Position numbers and translations under genes: made by a program
The notes under the pieces: generated by a model
Told to the model about the DNA's origin: nothing
Databases searched by the model: none
The model's input: the letters and a program-made list of their open reading frames with translations, nothing else
NCBI GenBank assembly: GCA_033296885.1
Contig: MU863997.1
Span: forward strand, 45,306-109,305
Source of the DNA: Triangularia verruculosa
Lineage: Eukaryota; Ascomycota; Sordariomycetes; Sordariales; Podosporaceae
Length of the DNA: 64,000 nt
Reading direction: 5' to 3'
Shown: one piece after another, positions 34,172-46,700 of the stretch
Position numbering within the stretch: the stretch's first letter is position 1
Layout of the letters: each line of letters starts with the position of its first letter

Positions 34172-35228
34172 TTTCGCGGCTTGCCGTCGTTGATTTCTGA
34201 TCGATTAAAAAACGTCGTGGTTGGAAGTCGATGGATGGGGGGGGATCAATCCGAATAAGTTGCTGTTTGCGATGATGAGAACGAAATCGATCAATCGTCG
34301 CTCGCGAATCGCTTTGTTGTTGCGATTTTTTGTGTGACAAGATGGGATCGAGCCTATCTCATCAGAATAGATGCGATGCTGTCGCAATTGACGCCGCCGA
34401 ATGGTGTTGCGGAAAAGGTCGGCGTTTTGTTTACGTTGCAAACGAGTGAAGCTCCCAAATTTGGCAGGGAGAAAGCAGGAAGCTCAGGTCTTTGCGCCTT
34501 GCTGAGTGGTCTGGGCACAGACGCGACTTTTTTTGCCGGGCGCGACTGGCCTGAGCGGCAAATTCCGCTCCACTTCTCGGTCATCCTAATAACGCTGACA
34601 TTTTCAAAGTGTATATTCTCGCTAATGCCTAAAACTCAAAAAACAATAACAAAAAGGTATCAACTCTCTCCTGATTCGTACACTTTGTCCTCCACCCCTT
34701 CGTCCACATCATATTATATTCACATCCCAGACCATTCTTCTTCCTTTCACCCCTATCTCTTCTCTTGTTTCTTCCCAGGAGTAGGTATTACATCACCAAA
34801 AATACACCAACATGGAAGAAAACATGCAGCAACAAAAATGATAAAGAGACAAAAAGGCTTCCACCAAAGACGAGATAGACTAATTCGAGCACCCGTCAAA
34901 ATCTGGCTCCAAATCCCTCCTGTCATTCACTCCCCAAGCATAGTAGTTCCCCTCTTTGCCTTGACCTCAACACTCCCATGTCAAGATCAACTCTTTAAAA
35001 AAGTCAACGGCCCGCGCCCAATGCCCCATGCTTGTGATGCACTCCACATTATGTATACCTCTTCTCCAATGCGAATTGACAGCAACCTCAGCAAAAGAAA
35101 CCTCCTTCAGGCGAAGCAATCGATCGTTTAACCGTGGGTATTTTGGGCAAAGCATTTTGTAAAAACAGCCGCCTTCGCGACGGCAACGAATGAAAATGAT
35201 GAGGATTCAACCGTCTCCCAAGCTCCAA
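34172..35228. other. Spacer between nup85 and the Boi gene
   Basis: nup85 promoter and Boi 3' flank. The 265-codon plus-strand frame at 34334-35131 has no domain, starts inside a promoter and is rejected. Confidence 0.4.
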
Positions 35229-38200
35229 CTAGGCACTCTGGGGAACCGAGTCCTTATCTGAACCGAACGACGCAGCAAACCTCCCCGGTGCTCGAGCACT
35301 CTCAGGGTGAGGCTGCAGACCAAGCTTTTCCAAGCCAGTCACTACACTGTCCGCCTCGCTGTATGTGATTCCCAGACCATTTTCCTTCTTGTCGGCAGCT
35401 TGTTTCTCGTTCTCAGCGTTTTCGTTGTTACGGGCGTTCTCGTCTAGGTTCATCAGTGCTGGTGGTCGGTGGCGCATCTGCCTCGCCTTGGCCAGGGAGA
35501 TCGTCTTCTGCTGGTACGTGGTGGTAATCGGCTGTGTGTCATCACGATCGATGGTTGCCTTCATCAGAGCTGCCATCCAGAGCCGGCCCTGCTTAATGTT
35601 TGGAACAGCAAAGTAATGCACCGTAGGTTTCGTAAACGTGACTGCCCGCGAAAGGCCAGCGCGAGGCGGCACAAGCTTGAAGATGAAGATGGAATCCGGA
35701 CCCTCCGAGGTTGGGTCACGCTCTGCGTCGCTAGCGGCAAGTGTGTGAATCTGACTGCCAGCAGGGATGGCAGGCGAATTGGAAGCTCCAGTCAAGGTAG
35801 CGTGAAGCCCAGTGAGCTTCTCGTTGTCGGCAGGCAGAACGCGGTGGAAAGAGATGTCGATAAGTCCCTTCTCCTGGTCATCGTCCTCGGAGTAGTAATA
35901 CGCGAGACGTCTGCCCTTGAGGACGAAAAGACGAGGCTTCCAAGTTGTCATCAAGTTGGCGCTCCGCTTCTTCATCCACCCGCTGTAATCAGCACTCTTC
36001 ATAGCCTCCTGGGGGCTGATCTTCTGCAGACCGCGAGTATACGCGCTCGTCTCCTTCTTGGTCTTTTTACGGCTGCCACGGCTTGCTTGTGTAGTGGCCG
36101 TGCTGGGGCTCTTGGTGGCTTCGGCAGAGTCCATCTCGAAGCTGGGTCCAACCGAAGGGGTACTAGATCCTGTGCGGGCTGGCGAGTACATTGGCGAGTC
36201 CTTGAGTGGCGAATCAAGCGGTGACAGTTTCGCCTTTTCGTTCCCGGTGATGGCGTCCGAAGCTGCCCTCAACCCTCCCAAGCCGCTGCGCAGCATCATG
36301 CCGACGTTAAAATCGGGGTGGTTAACCTGACTCAGGCGTTTCATGGCGTTGACAGATTTTGGTGATGATCGAGATGCGTCCGATGTGTTGCTGTCGAGTC
36401 GGGTGACGGTAGGGTTCATAGATTCCTTTAGGCTTCCAGAAGTTTGTCGCATCGATTCTGTAGTTATGGTAGAAGGTGTGCGTTTGTTCAAGCCATAGTA
36501 CTTTTGAGCGGCAGCTGACATGGAAGATTCGCGCACCGAGTCCACGCTCCCAAACCTTGAATGTCTCGACAGGGCAGTCGCACTTCGGACACGCTGCTCT
36601 TCAGCGTAGCTTGTCTTGGGCGACGTGTGTCCAGTCTGTACACTGTCGCGCTTCTTGAGCACATTTCTCTTCCGTGGGTCGGCGTCGGTACCAGAAAAGT
36701 AACCACGGTCCAGGTCCACCGCCGAATCCTGAAGTTCTGCTCCCGGCTCCGAGGACTCCTGGACGCCGGCTGAAGATAAAGGTCTTTGGTAAGACGACGT
36801 AGAAGTAGCGCCCCCCAGCGTCCAGTTTCTATCAAAGGACGGTTGCTTCTTATGCGTCGTCGTCTGCTGCTGAGGAAACGTGCTACCGGAGCCAAGTTTG
36901 GCGGCTGCACTGGTAGGGCCCGCAATCCGGAAATCCGTCGACGAGTGGCGGCGCGAGTGATGCAAATCTCGGATTGACGCAGCAGAGGGGCGTTTGTCGT
37001 GGTACGTGCGGCTGGGCGAATCTACCAACGGCGATACGGGTGATACGGGCTCATATGGCTCAATCTTGGGTGTTTGTGACAAACGTCGCGCGTGTGCCGA
37101 CATGCTTGACTCTTGGATCGAATTGTACCGCTGTGGCCCTTGCGAGCTTGTAATTGTGTTGGTCCTGCTTCGCATCCTCCCTACATCAGACCCGGCCTCG
37201 CTGCCGTATGTCTGAGTTGTCCTCCCTGTGCTTGTGCCCAGTCCATTGGCCTCGTCCTGAAGCTGTTTTATTTTCTGCCACGTTTTTAGGCGCCTTCCTA
37301 CGGAGCCCAAGTCGAGAGCTTTGATGAAAACTGAGGTTTGGTCCATCCCAAGAAGCACTTCGCCGGTAATCTCCTGATCTCTGAATACCTCGCAATGGTG
37401 CTTCTCGACACCGACAGTGAACAGGTATTCAGCAACCTGGTCTGCGTTCCACGACTCCACCTCAAACCGAGAATGGGTTGCCTCATCCTCCTCGTCTGTT
37501 TCTTCTCCCTGGATGTACGAGATCCGGTGGCCGACGTGGGAGCTATACTCGCTGCCGGAATCATTAGCTCTGTGGCCCTGGCCGCTCTCGGGGGATCTCA
37601 GGTCGGTAATGTGTTCGTTGATAACGTTGAGCGTCTCGTGCAGGACATGGCTGTCAGCGCTGGCGTTGGGCCGTATTGAGTCGCCCAGACCAGACCCTGC
37701 GCCGGCGGGCAGACTACTAGCCGAGAACGCAGGTGGGCTTATCGTGGGAGGAGCCAACGAGTTCAGCGAGCTCAGAGGGAGCTGACCGGGGATTGGTTTC
37801 GGGGCGCTTTTGGTTTCCTCTGCAGGGTGGCCCAGAGGTGTCGCATGCTCGTTCGCTTCGGCCAGGGGAGTCAGTGGTGGCTTCGATGCATTAGAGAATG
37901 ATGTATTTGTTGTCACAACAGCTTTCGGTGCTGGTCGCGTATAGACTGTTGACACGTCAGCGCGAGTTTTGCGAACTCAAGTTCCCCTCCTCAACCTACC
38001 CTCTGGGAATAACCCGCTGTTGTTGTTGACCAAGTGTCGGCCCAAATACCATCCGTCCCCGAACTCGTCATCGCGCTCGAGAAGCTCCACGCGCTCGCCC
38101 TTTACCAGGCTTAACTCATCGGAGCTGCGAGCAACGAAGTCGTCTGTGTTTCCATAGAGTCAGTGATTGTCAGGAGCTTGCATGAATCGCATAGGGACCA

Positions 38201-38265
38201 GGGACAGGCATACGAATGACAAGCAGGATGTCGCCAATCTCGGGCTTCGCATTGTGAGCCGCCAT
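35229..38265 (-). CDS. Boi1/Boi2-type polarity scaffold (SH3-SAM-PH)
   Basis: Cortical scaffold for polarised growth; yeast Boi1/Boi2 link Cdc42/Bem1 to the exocyst. Three exons give 970 aa: 38214-38265, 38000-38143 and 35229-37945. Introns are GTATGC...ACACAG (branch CTGACA) and GTAGGT...CAACAG (branch GCTGACG). The SH3 domain (residues ~10-66) is split over the exons: DFVARSSDELSLVKGERVEL then DGWYLGRHLVNNNSGLFP. A SAM domain lies near 230-295 (WNADQVAEYLFTVGVEKHHC, then ITGEVLLGM). The PH domain is at about 724-850 (SGWMKKRSANLMTTWKPRLF, then VLKGRRLAYYY) with a long insertion. The rest is Ser-rich and probably phosphorylated. Length matches yeast Boi proteins (about 1000 aa). Confidence 0.92.
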
Positions 38266-40140
38266 TGTGTGTCCCGTGGGTGGCAGCCCGATCGCTGCGC
38301 GCGTTGCGTCTGGGTGCTGAAAAGCAAAGGTCCAAAAGCGACCGCCCGAAAAAACAAAGCCCAAGAAAAGAATGAAGGAGGGGCGGCGGTCGAGGACTGA
38401 AAAAGCACGGGCAGGTTGCCCCGAAATATGGTCGGGTGGTATTCGGAGGTCTGGGACCTGGGACCTCTTGGAAGGTGGCTAGACGGAGAATTCAATGCCA
38501 AAGTGGTGTTCTAGCAACGGCGTGGTCTGTCGGCTTCCATGATCCCTTCTCTTGGGAGAGATCTATCTCGGTGGCTGTATGTAGGTCCTCTCTGTATGTC
38601 TTCTGTGTCTGATAGGTATGGCAAGAAGACCACGTATTTTGAGAGGGGAGGGTGGTAGGCGGCGGCAGGTATCGGGCTGAAGCGTTCGGCGGCGTGGGTG
38701 CAGGTTCCGAGATCTGATTGGGGGAGCAATTAAACGGGCGCAAAAGGTTGGGCAAAGGTGGGCTTCTTCGAGACCTTCTGCCAGGGGGCACAGCGCACGG
38801 CGCACGGCGACCGAGGACCAAGCGGCGGGAGGCGGCAGAGGAAAGCGTCTTCTTTTGGCCCTGTTTCCCACAGCCCCGGTAATCCGAACTGATGAGACGA
38901 TGGGCAATGAGGTGGAGAGTAAGACGAAACTGCCGATACCCTGGATTCCAACGGCGACGATGACAGAGAAAGCAGAAGAGAAAAGTAGCAGATAGTCAAG
39001 ACAGGGGCAGGCCGACGGCGAGGTGCTCCCGCAGTCCACAAAGACCCGCCAAGCCTAACGTAGCGCAGTGGATGGACAGTTTCTTAGCGCCGCTCCCGTT
39101 ACGACGTCGACGGTCTTACAATTAAATCTATCTGCCGCAGTCTCTGTCACACAACCCTCCTGCTTTGAATGTTTGCTCTAGGTCCCTGATGACATGGCCA
39201 TTCGGGGGCCACTCCCCAGGCCATTCGCCTCTCTCTCCCTCTCTCCCTCCTCCCTCGAGAGCACCGCTCTTGGCGGACCGTTTTTCTCCCGCCGTCACAA
39301 TCACCCACACAGCATGCCTTTTCCCTGTTGGACATGCAGTGTGCAGGAGTTGCAGCAACGACACACATGGGAGCAGGGGTTGAGAGTGGGCTACGAAAGA
39401 GAAGAAACGTGAGGGGGCGGGGTGATTGTAGACACATAACCATTCAAGCTGAGCTCTTCCATACGATACGCTGACTGACTCGAGCAGTCAAAACCGGAAC
39501 TTGTCACACAATGCCAAAAGGATCTACTTACGAGTCTACCTGTTACCGGCCCCGTCGGCAATCACAACGTTAAGCCACCTGCTGTTTATTAGTCATCACA
39601 CGCAGCAGCACTTCTTTTTCAGCCTCAATCGCGGCAAATATTCCGAGCTGACAGACACACCTCGACTCCTCTTCTTTGAAGGTCATCATCATATTTCACG
39701 TTTCAAGCGTATCAAAACCGAAGGGTCTCATGTTGTGGAGACCTTTGACAACCACCCCCCGCTGAAGCCCAGCGTGCGGGCCCTGACCTCTTAGCGACCG
39801 ATTAGGGAACCCCAGATTCGGCACCGGCCCAGCTTCCCGTCTTTGGGGTAGTTCCTCTCACCTGTGATCTGTGGATGAACCCCGAGCCGTCCGTCTTCCG
39901 TGTGCCGAGGCATCTTTGTCTTGGGTCAATCGCGGTGATATAGTTCCATATACCTACCTTATACAATTCAAACTGACATCTTATCATCAACACACTATTT
40001 GCGGCACTGAACTGGATTTTTTCTTCCCTTGTCAGGCAACAACTTTGTTTATTGCTGTCGTTCTCATTCCACCGCCGCCCACTTACACCACTAGGTCCAT
40101 CATCACCACCACCAAGTCCATCTCCATCGCCACCGCCAAA
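38266..40140. other. Divergent promoter region of the Boi and dienoyl-CoA isomerase genes
   Basis: 1.9 kb between two outward-facing starts. Contains CT-rich stretches (about 39222-39260) typical of fungal promoters and long leaders. No coding frame is supported; the frame running from 39871 into the isomerase gene is its leader. Confidence 0.4.
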
Positions 40141-41048
40141 ATGTCCTCCACAGCAGCCTACTCCAAATACCAATACTTTCTCACCTCCTCACCTGCCCCT
40201 TATGTAGCCCACGTCCAAATCAACCGCCCCACCAAGCTCAACGCCTTCAAGGAGGCCATGTGGCTCGAGCTCCGCTCCCTTTTCCAGCAGCTTTCCTCTG
40301 ACCCCGACGTCCGCGCCGTTGTCTTGTCCGGTGCCGGCGACAAGGCCTTCACTGCCGGGTTAGACGTGACGGAAGCCAGCCAGAACGGTCTCCTAACCCC
40401 AGAGTCAAACCTCGACGGCGCGAGAAAGGCCGCCAAGTTGAGACGCCACATCCAGGAGTTCCAGGAGTGCATCTCTGCGGTGGAAAAGTGTGAGAAGCGT
40501 AAGTGTTCACTACTCTTTTATATCAAAAAAAGGAAAGGTGCTGATAAAAAGCAGCTGTCATTGCCGTGATGCATGGTATCAGTATCGGCCTGGCCATCGA
40601 CATCGCCTGCTGCGCTGACGTCCGCCTCTGCGCCGCCGACACCCGGTTCGCCGTCAAAGAAGTCGATATCGGTCTCGCCGCCGACATCGGCACGCTCGCC
40701 CGTCTCCCCAAGGTAGTCGGATCTTTCTCCTGGGTCAAAGATATTGCCTTGAGCGCCAGAGATTTTTCTAGCGAAGAAGCGCTGAGGGTCGGGTTCGTCA
40801 GCGCGGTCCACGAGTCAAAGGACAAGGCGGTGGAGGCGGCGGTCAAGATGGCGGCGTTTATCGGGGGGAAGAGTCCTGTGGCGGTGCAGGGGACTAAGGA
40901 GGTTTTGAATCATTCGAGGGACCATGCGGTGGAGGACAATCTGCGGTATGTGGGTGTTTGGAACGCAGCGGCGTTGCAGACGAAGGATGTGCAGGCTGCG
41001 TTGTTGTCGGTGATGCAGAAGAGGAAGCCTACTTTTGAGAAGCTTTAG
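40141..41048 (+). CDS. Delta3,5-delta2,4-dienoyl-CoA isomerase (ECH1-like)
   Basis: Crotonase-fold enzyme for beta-oxidation of unsaturated fatty acids, peroxisomal and/or mitochondrial. Two exons give 283 aa: 40141-40498 and 40555-41048; the intron (GTAAGT...AAGCAG, branch GCTGATA) joins EKCEK to PVIAVMHGISIGLAIDI. The oxyanion motif FTAGLDV and the three acidic residues of the family are present: D135 (LAIDI), E155 (VKEVDIG) and D163 (LAADIGTLARLP), equivalent to D176, E196 and D204 of mammalian ECH1. The C-terminal tripeptide is EKL, a non-standard ending that resembles a peroxisomal PTS1 (SKL) only in its last two residues. No clear mitochondrial presequence. Confidence 0.92.
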
Positions 41049-41209
41049 GTTTCTTGGGAGGTGGTGATGTCGATGATGATCATTAATACAAATATATTAT
41101 TGCCCCAAACTCCATGCTATGCCATATTGATGAGCTCGTGACGACCTCAATTTCCGAATGTCTCCCCATTAGTCACCCCCCTCCATCACATCAAGCCATC
41201 ATCACCCGC

Positions 41210-41443
41210 TTAGTTGTCATGGTCACTATCATCCAACGGCTGCTCGACGCGGTACGTCTCCTTAAGCTTCTCGTCCAAGCGGTCCTGCAGAGCCTTCACC
41301 ATCCCTTCCTTCACCATGAGATGAGTCTCGTCGAGGTCCTCGATAATAGCGTTATTACCAAGAAGTTCTTGGTCAATGTGGATGAGGATGGACTTGATGG
41401 CCGGTTCGCACTCGATGAGCACTCCACGGACTGCTCTGGGCAT
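41210..41443 (-). CDS. tfb5: TFIIH subunit Tfb5 (TTDA)
   Basis: Small stabilising subunit of TFIIH acting in nucleotide excision repair and transcription, partner of Tfb2. Single exon, 77 aa. MPRAVRGVLIECEPAIKSIL matches the conserved N-terminus, followed by HIDQELLGNNAIIEDLDETH, with the acidic C-terminal end typical of fungal members. Length fits the family (about 70-75 aa). Its end is only 161 bp from the end of the convergent isomerase gene. Confidence 0.93.
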   Translation of the reverse strand: MPRAVRGVLIECEPAIKSILIHIDQELLGNNAIIEDLDETHLMVKEGMVKALQDRLDEKLKETYRVEQPLDDSDHDN

Positions 41444-42270
41444 TTTGGCGGTTGATTATGTGGAGGTGAGATGAGTTGAGAAGATGTGAGTTGAGTGAGG
41501 ATAGAATGTTCGCTTCTAAAAAAACGATCGGTGATTAGCCAGAAGTCTCTAGGCGAGGAGATAAGTAAGTGAGGCTCGATCTTTTTGCAATCAAGATGAG
41601 GTGTGAGATATTCATCGCTGAGCCACATCCACGAAAATCCCTGCAATGAAATCTCATCTCCCTAGTGTACAGTATCCAAAGCCTCACTCTTCCCTTTTCC
41701 CAATTCTCCATGAGTCCCAAAGTGTCGCTTACCTCAAATTGCCTGCCGGAAGGTCTTCTCTCGATGAAGGGCTGTGTGGTGTGTTGGTTGGAACAGTTCC
41801 AAGCAGCAGCAGCGGGTAAAAACACCTGGATGTGCTAAAAATGGGGCGCTACAAGGGGCCTGTGAAACTCAAAGAGCAGCATCCTCGCCCCACCACCAGA
41901 GCGAACCAAACCCTCGGGGTTAACAGTGCACTGCACCCTTGCTCTTACACAACACAGGAATTCACCTCCAAGAGGCGCAAGCAAACAAGCCTTACAACCG
42001 CGCCTCTTTTCGCCTCTCAACCAAACAGCAGATCTGCCAGTTTCACAATCCAAGATCCAACTGCGTCTCCTGGCGAGGTGTTGGGGGCGCTGCTGCTGGC
42101 TGGTATAGGTTGTAAGAATGCAAAATGCGATGCTATTCTGAGCCTCGCCTCAAAACGGTCATGATGAAGTTCCAACAAAACGGGGCTTGTCCCCCAAGAT
42201 GACCACCGGGTTATATTTCATTTTGTTCTCCTCAGAGTCTTCACTACTAATCACCTTCAAAAGGACCATA
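41444..42270. other. Divergent promoter region, tfb5 and secreted protein gene
   Basis: No supported gene. Probably promoter sequence for both flanking genes; a 5'-UTR intron for tfb5 cannot be excluded. Confidence 0.35.
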
Positions 42271-43071
42271 ATGTATTCACTCAAGCAATCATCCCTCCTC
42301 TACCTCTTCTCTTCCCTAGGAGTACTCGCAGCACCTCAAGTCACCCCCCCACCTGATATCCCAAGCAGCATTCAACTCCCCCAACCAGTACCAATCCCAA
42401 CGATCCCAGTACCACCACAACCACACCCATTACCCACCATCCCAGGTCTAAACCCAGGACTCATCCCAAGTCCATCACCAGCTCCAAACCCCAACCACAA
42501 CAACCAACAAGATGGAACAGCAACAACCACCACCATCACCACCATAAACCCATGCCTAAGCTCCCTCTCAGCCCTCCTATCCCCCTTCCCAACCCCCCTC
42601 CCCACCTCCCACCCCAACTTCCCCTCCTGGGCCTCCGCCTCCCCCCCTCCCATCCTTGCCATCTCCTCCCTCCTCTCCACCAACCAATCCTTCTCCCCCC
42701 AATTCGGCAACTCAACAGACGAAATGTGCTTCTCCGCCGTCTCCCCCATCACCCCCTCCCCAACCGCCCTCATCCCAGCTTACTCCGCCTTTCTCGACGA
42801 CGTCCAGTCCTGGCGCTTCGCCGTCGAAGGCGAGGCCTACCGGCTCGCAGAAAAATGCGGGGGGGGCGTAGGGCTAGGACTGGAGCTGATGATGGCCACC
42901 GAAGGGCCGATGTGTACGTCCGGGATCAGGGAGAGCGTACGGCCTTGGGCCACGGGGGGAGTTGAGAATGGGGTGGGCGTATCTGGTGTGGATGGTAGGG
43001 GGGTGCCAAAGAGGGGGAGGTGGATGGTGGTTGCTTTGGGGGTTGTGGCGGTGGGGATGGGCATGTTGTGA
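42271..43071 (+). CDS. Secreted Pro/Ser/Thr-rich protein, probably GPI-anchored
   Basis: Single exon, 266 aa, starting MYSLKQSS with a signal peptide (LLYLFSSLGVLAAPQ). A proline-rich spacer (PIPTIPVPPQPHPLPTIPG) and a Thr run (TATTTTITTI) precede a globular part with paired cysteines: NPCLSSLSALL at about 94, DEMCFSAV at ~152, EKCGGG at ~195 and GPMCTSGIRE at ~216. The pattern resembles the fungal DUF7735-like 'infection structure specific' secreted proteins, but I cannot confirm that. The C-terminus ends in a hydrophobic segment (WMVVALGVVAVGMGML) with no cytosolic tail, as in GPI-anchor signals. Probably cell-wall or membrane surface. Confidence 0.75.
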   Translation: MYSLKQSSLLYLFSSLGVLAAPQVTPPPDIPSSIQLPQPVPIPTIPVPPQPHPLPTIPGLNPGLIPSPSPAPNPNHNNQQDGTATTTTITTINPCLSSLSALLSPFPTPLPTSHPNFPSWASASPPPILAISSLLSTNQSFSPQFGNSTDEMCFSAVSPITPSPTALIPAYSAFLDDVQSWRFAVEGEAYRLAEKCGGGVGLGLELMMATEGPMCTSGIRESVRPWATGGVENGVGVSGVDGRGVPKRGRWMVVALGVVAVGMGML

Positions 43072-43766
43072 GATATAGGTACAACGACCATGGTTGAGTT
43101 ACGAGGATGGGGATGTGTTTTACAGGTGGGTTGGGGGTTTGGTCTACCTTTGAAGATCGCCGTTACCTAGGTATCGTGGAATGGATGATATCTACCAAGT
43201 AATCCGAGCTTCTATAGTCAATAATCCGAGCTTTTACAACTAGTAATCTGAGCTTTTGATATCTAAAATCTAGACAGCAGAAGCTCAGATTACTAACCAA
43301 GAAATCTTTTCAGCTCTCTATCTTGGTGAAAATACATAAAAGGGGTGTTCTAAATAGTGGTGTAGTCTCTTTGCTTGTTTATTTACGTAAAGCCTCCGGA
43401 GGCCGTGAAAGAGGTGCAAATTGCAATGCGTATTCACGATGGTGAGAGAAAGCGACGTTGATGTTGCATATTGAGACACACTCCCATTGCTATTCACTTT
43501 GTCACTATTGTCTTTAGCTACACCCGCATAGTACGGATTGACAAAGTGCATACGAGTATCTCGGATGATAAAAGACCGGAAACCTTTGCCTTTCTGTTAC
43601 TTTTTTTTAAAAACAAGAAAAAAAACTACATATACATTTGTTGATGATTCCCAACCCTTTCTGGCCTTCCAATAACGAAAACCTGCTCAAAAATTCAGAA
43701 AAAAACAACGTCCTCGTCATCTCCAGCTTTCCATAATCTTATCCCACACACAGCCATCGTCACAAT
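43072..43766. other. Convergent 3' spacer with 22-bp repeat cluster A
   Basis: Between the ends of the secreted protein gene and spt16. Contains the repeat cluster at 43201-43290 and AT-rich sequence with homopolymer A/T runs near 43600. Confidence 0.5.
43201..43290. repeat. 22-bp-period repeat, cluster A
   Basis: Units begin AATCCGAGCTT at 43201, 43223 and AATCTGAGCTT at 43245, then AATCTAGAC at 43267: exact 22-bp spacing. An inverted copy AAGCTCAGATTA lies at 43281-43292. Same family as clusters at 52921, 59169 and 63531. Confidence 0.85.
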
Positions 43767-46700
43767 TTACCTCCTCTTCTGCTTCTTCGCCGCCTTCTTG
43801 GCATCCTCCTCCTCCAATCCACTCTCCCGATCCCTCTTCTTCGCCTTCCTCTCTAGCTCGTCCCAATCCTCGCCCTCCTCCTCATCCGACATCTCCGCCT
43901 CGTCGCTCGCCTCAGCTGATGCATTACTATCAAAGTCCGAGTCCTCTTCGCTCGACTCGGAAGCGACATCCAACTCGCTGTCGCTAATCTCGAACGCCGA
44001 TTCCTCCTCTTCCTCATCGGAGCCGCCATCTTCGTCCGAGTCATTCTGCAAGAAGCCCCAACCACCATCCAAGAAGAACTGATGGGTATCGGCTGTGACC
44101 GTCTTCATGATCACCGACCAGTTCAGGTTCAGTGGACCTTCCGAGTAGGCGATGTTGACAGAGTTCAAGAACTCCTTGACATCCTCCAGGGACTCAACCG
44201 GGATTGTATTGATGTGCGCCGGTGGTCGTGAAAAGTCCTTGAAGATGAAGACCAAATCGAAGTTCTTGAGCCCGTATTGAACACGTTCAAGATGGGCGAT
44301 TTCGATGTCATCCAGCGTGATGACCATAAATGGCGGCTCGGTGATCTGAATGAGACATTCTGTCGTCGGCTGGATGTAAACGTTACTACGGAAGGGCACG
44401 CCGTTGAACCCAATCTCGCGAAGCGGCATGTCCACCTCCAATCCCTCATTCTTGCCCGCCTCGGCAATCTTGTCGGCAAAGCTCTTAAAGAGTCTGTCGA
44501 GTTCATTGCGCCTGCGGCGCTCCTCCTGCTCAGCCTCAAACTCGTCCTCATCACCATACCTGTACTTCCGCTTCCTATTGCCGGTTTCGTCAAACTGGAT
44601 ATCGGTGGCTTCACGGTAAAACTGCACATCCTTGGTCTTCTTCTTGCCGAAGAGGATGGGGTCCTTGAGGTGGACGTGGATGATGACAATCAACTCGTGC
44701 TCGCAGGGCTGGAAGAACAGGTGGCGGACGTTGGAGAAGAGAATGTCGACACGTTGGGTGGTGCTCAGAGGTGATTGGTAGCGGAGACCGTTCTGGTGAA
44801 TCTCTACCTTACCCGGCACACGCTTGCCCTCCATAGCCGGACGGATGAAGACGTTGTCCAAAACAGCGGGGCGGCGGTCTGAAACATAGGTTAGCAACAG
44901 TCGCAAGGAATAGACACAGGACCACCCTCTTACTTCTTATCTCAACCAGCTTGTCCTGCTCAACAACGTCCTCCATGTCCTTCTTCTCTTGCTCCTTCTT
45001 GACGGCCTCGCGCTTGAGGTTGGCAATCTGGTTGGCAATATCCGTGTATCGGTCACCGTCAGTAGACCGGAAGGTCAAACTTCTAACGAAGTGAGCTGAG
45101 GCGTCCTCGAATGGTTGATCATCCTTGCGTCCCACACCCTGGCCGGGGGACAGAAAGTTGATGCGCAGGAATGACCACTCTCCTTCATCGCTCTTGCTGG
45201 CGTTCTTGATGGTGTTGACGTGGAACGGGACTGGTCTACCCATGACAGGCAGAACAATCGTGGCGTTCTTCTGGTCAATCACAATGCCCATATCCCTAAC
45301 CTTGGGCGGGAACTGGCTGTCGCGCTTGTATGACTCGAAGCGCTTGAACTTCTTCACCTCCACGCCGTTCTGATCGGCTGTGGACTCGGCATACTTGGCC
45401 AAGCCCTCAGCCTGCTTCTTTGCTGAAAGCTCTTTTTGGTGAGCACGACGTCTCTTTTCGGCATCGTCGTCAGCGGCTGTGTTGCGTTCAGAGCGCAGGC
45501 GAGTGCTGGTGATATTCTTAGTTGCAACGGCACCAACTCGCGAGTCTCTCTTCTCCTTCTTGGGAGTCGGCTGGGCCTCATCCTCGTCCTTGAAGAAGAA
45601 GGAAGTGGCATCTACCTCGACCGGAGCCTCGCCTGTGAACACCACTGGATCTGTAGCTGTGACACGGACTGTGTCGGTAAGGACCAAGGAGTAAGTCTTG
45701 CTATTCTTATCCTGTGGGTTGGGGTTCTGAATGTCGCTGAATCCAGTAGTGATGACAAGCGTCATGCCATCCCGCAAAGTCCGTTGGTTTTTGGCATTGA
45801 GGATCAAGGTTGGGTCTTTATTTTCAAGACCGATTCCGTAACCGACGTTCTTCAGGAAATGCTTCTCCAGCTCGGGCTTCTTTGACTTGATCAGGCCAAG
45901 AGCCTTGGTGTAGACGTCCTTGACGGCAACTCCGTCCCGGATTGCTTTCAAGATCATGTTGTGGACAGACAGCAAAAACTTGTAGTTGCTCTCCTGAGAC
46001 TTGTTGGGGTCCACCATAAAGGTTCTGGCAATCTGCGAGCAGTAGGACTTGTACCTCAGGCCCATGGCCGCAATGATGATGCCGGCATGCAGGATCTCGT
46101 CGTCCGAGTCTTGTTGCCACTTGAGGTCGAACTTTCCGCCACTCTGTACGATCGGCCCCAACACCCAGTCGAGCTGTTCGGGATCGAAATCGGTTGGCAG
46201 TTTTTGGCGATTGGGAAGCTGGACGGTCTTCCAGAACTTCTCATCCTCCAATTTGTTGTATACCTTGTCCGCCAAGACACTGTGCTTGATCTTCTTTTCT
46301 TGATCGAGGATATTGGACATTTCATCGAGGAAGTAAGGGGTCAAGAGCGCCACGCAGGCCTTGGACGAGCTGCGCATGGCGCGGAGCTCGGCCTCATCTT
46401 TGACAGAGAAGGCGGCGGTGGAGAGTGCGGGGGCGATCTCGACCTGTTCCACATCTTTGCAGTTGTCGGCATAAATCTTCTTCCACTCGTCGATGAAGGG
46501 TCCCGTGGAGGTGTCCTTGGTGAGCACGCCGAGTTTCTTCTGTATTCAAGTCTTGTTAGCTCCAAAAATGAACCACAGACAGTCACGCGCAGAATGACTC
46601 ACCCCTGCTGCCTTGATGGCATCGGTGATCTTGGTGAAGTGCTTCTCGTTTTCCGCGACATCCTTGCCCTTGACGAGCACCTCGACAGGGAATCGGCCGC

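Noticed and set aside
34334..35131. 265-codon plus-strand open frame between nup85 and the Boi gene
   Set aside because: No domain, low-complexity Ser/Thr/Pro composition, lies over the nup85 promoter and the Boi 3' flank.
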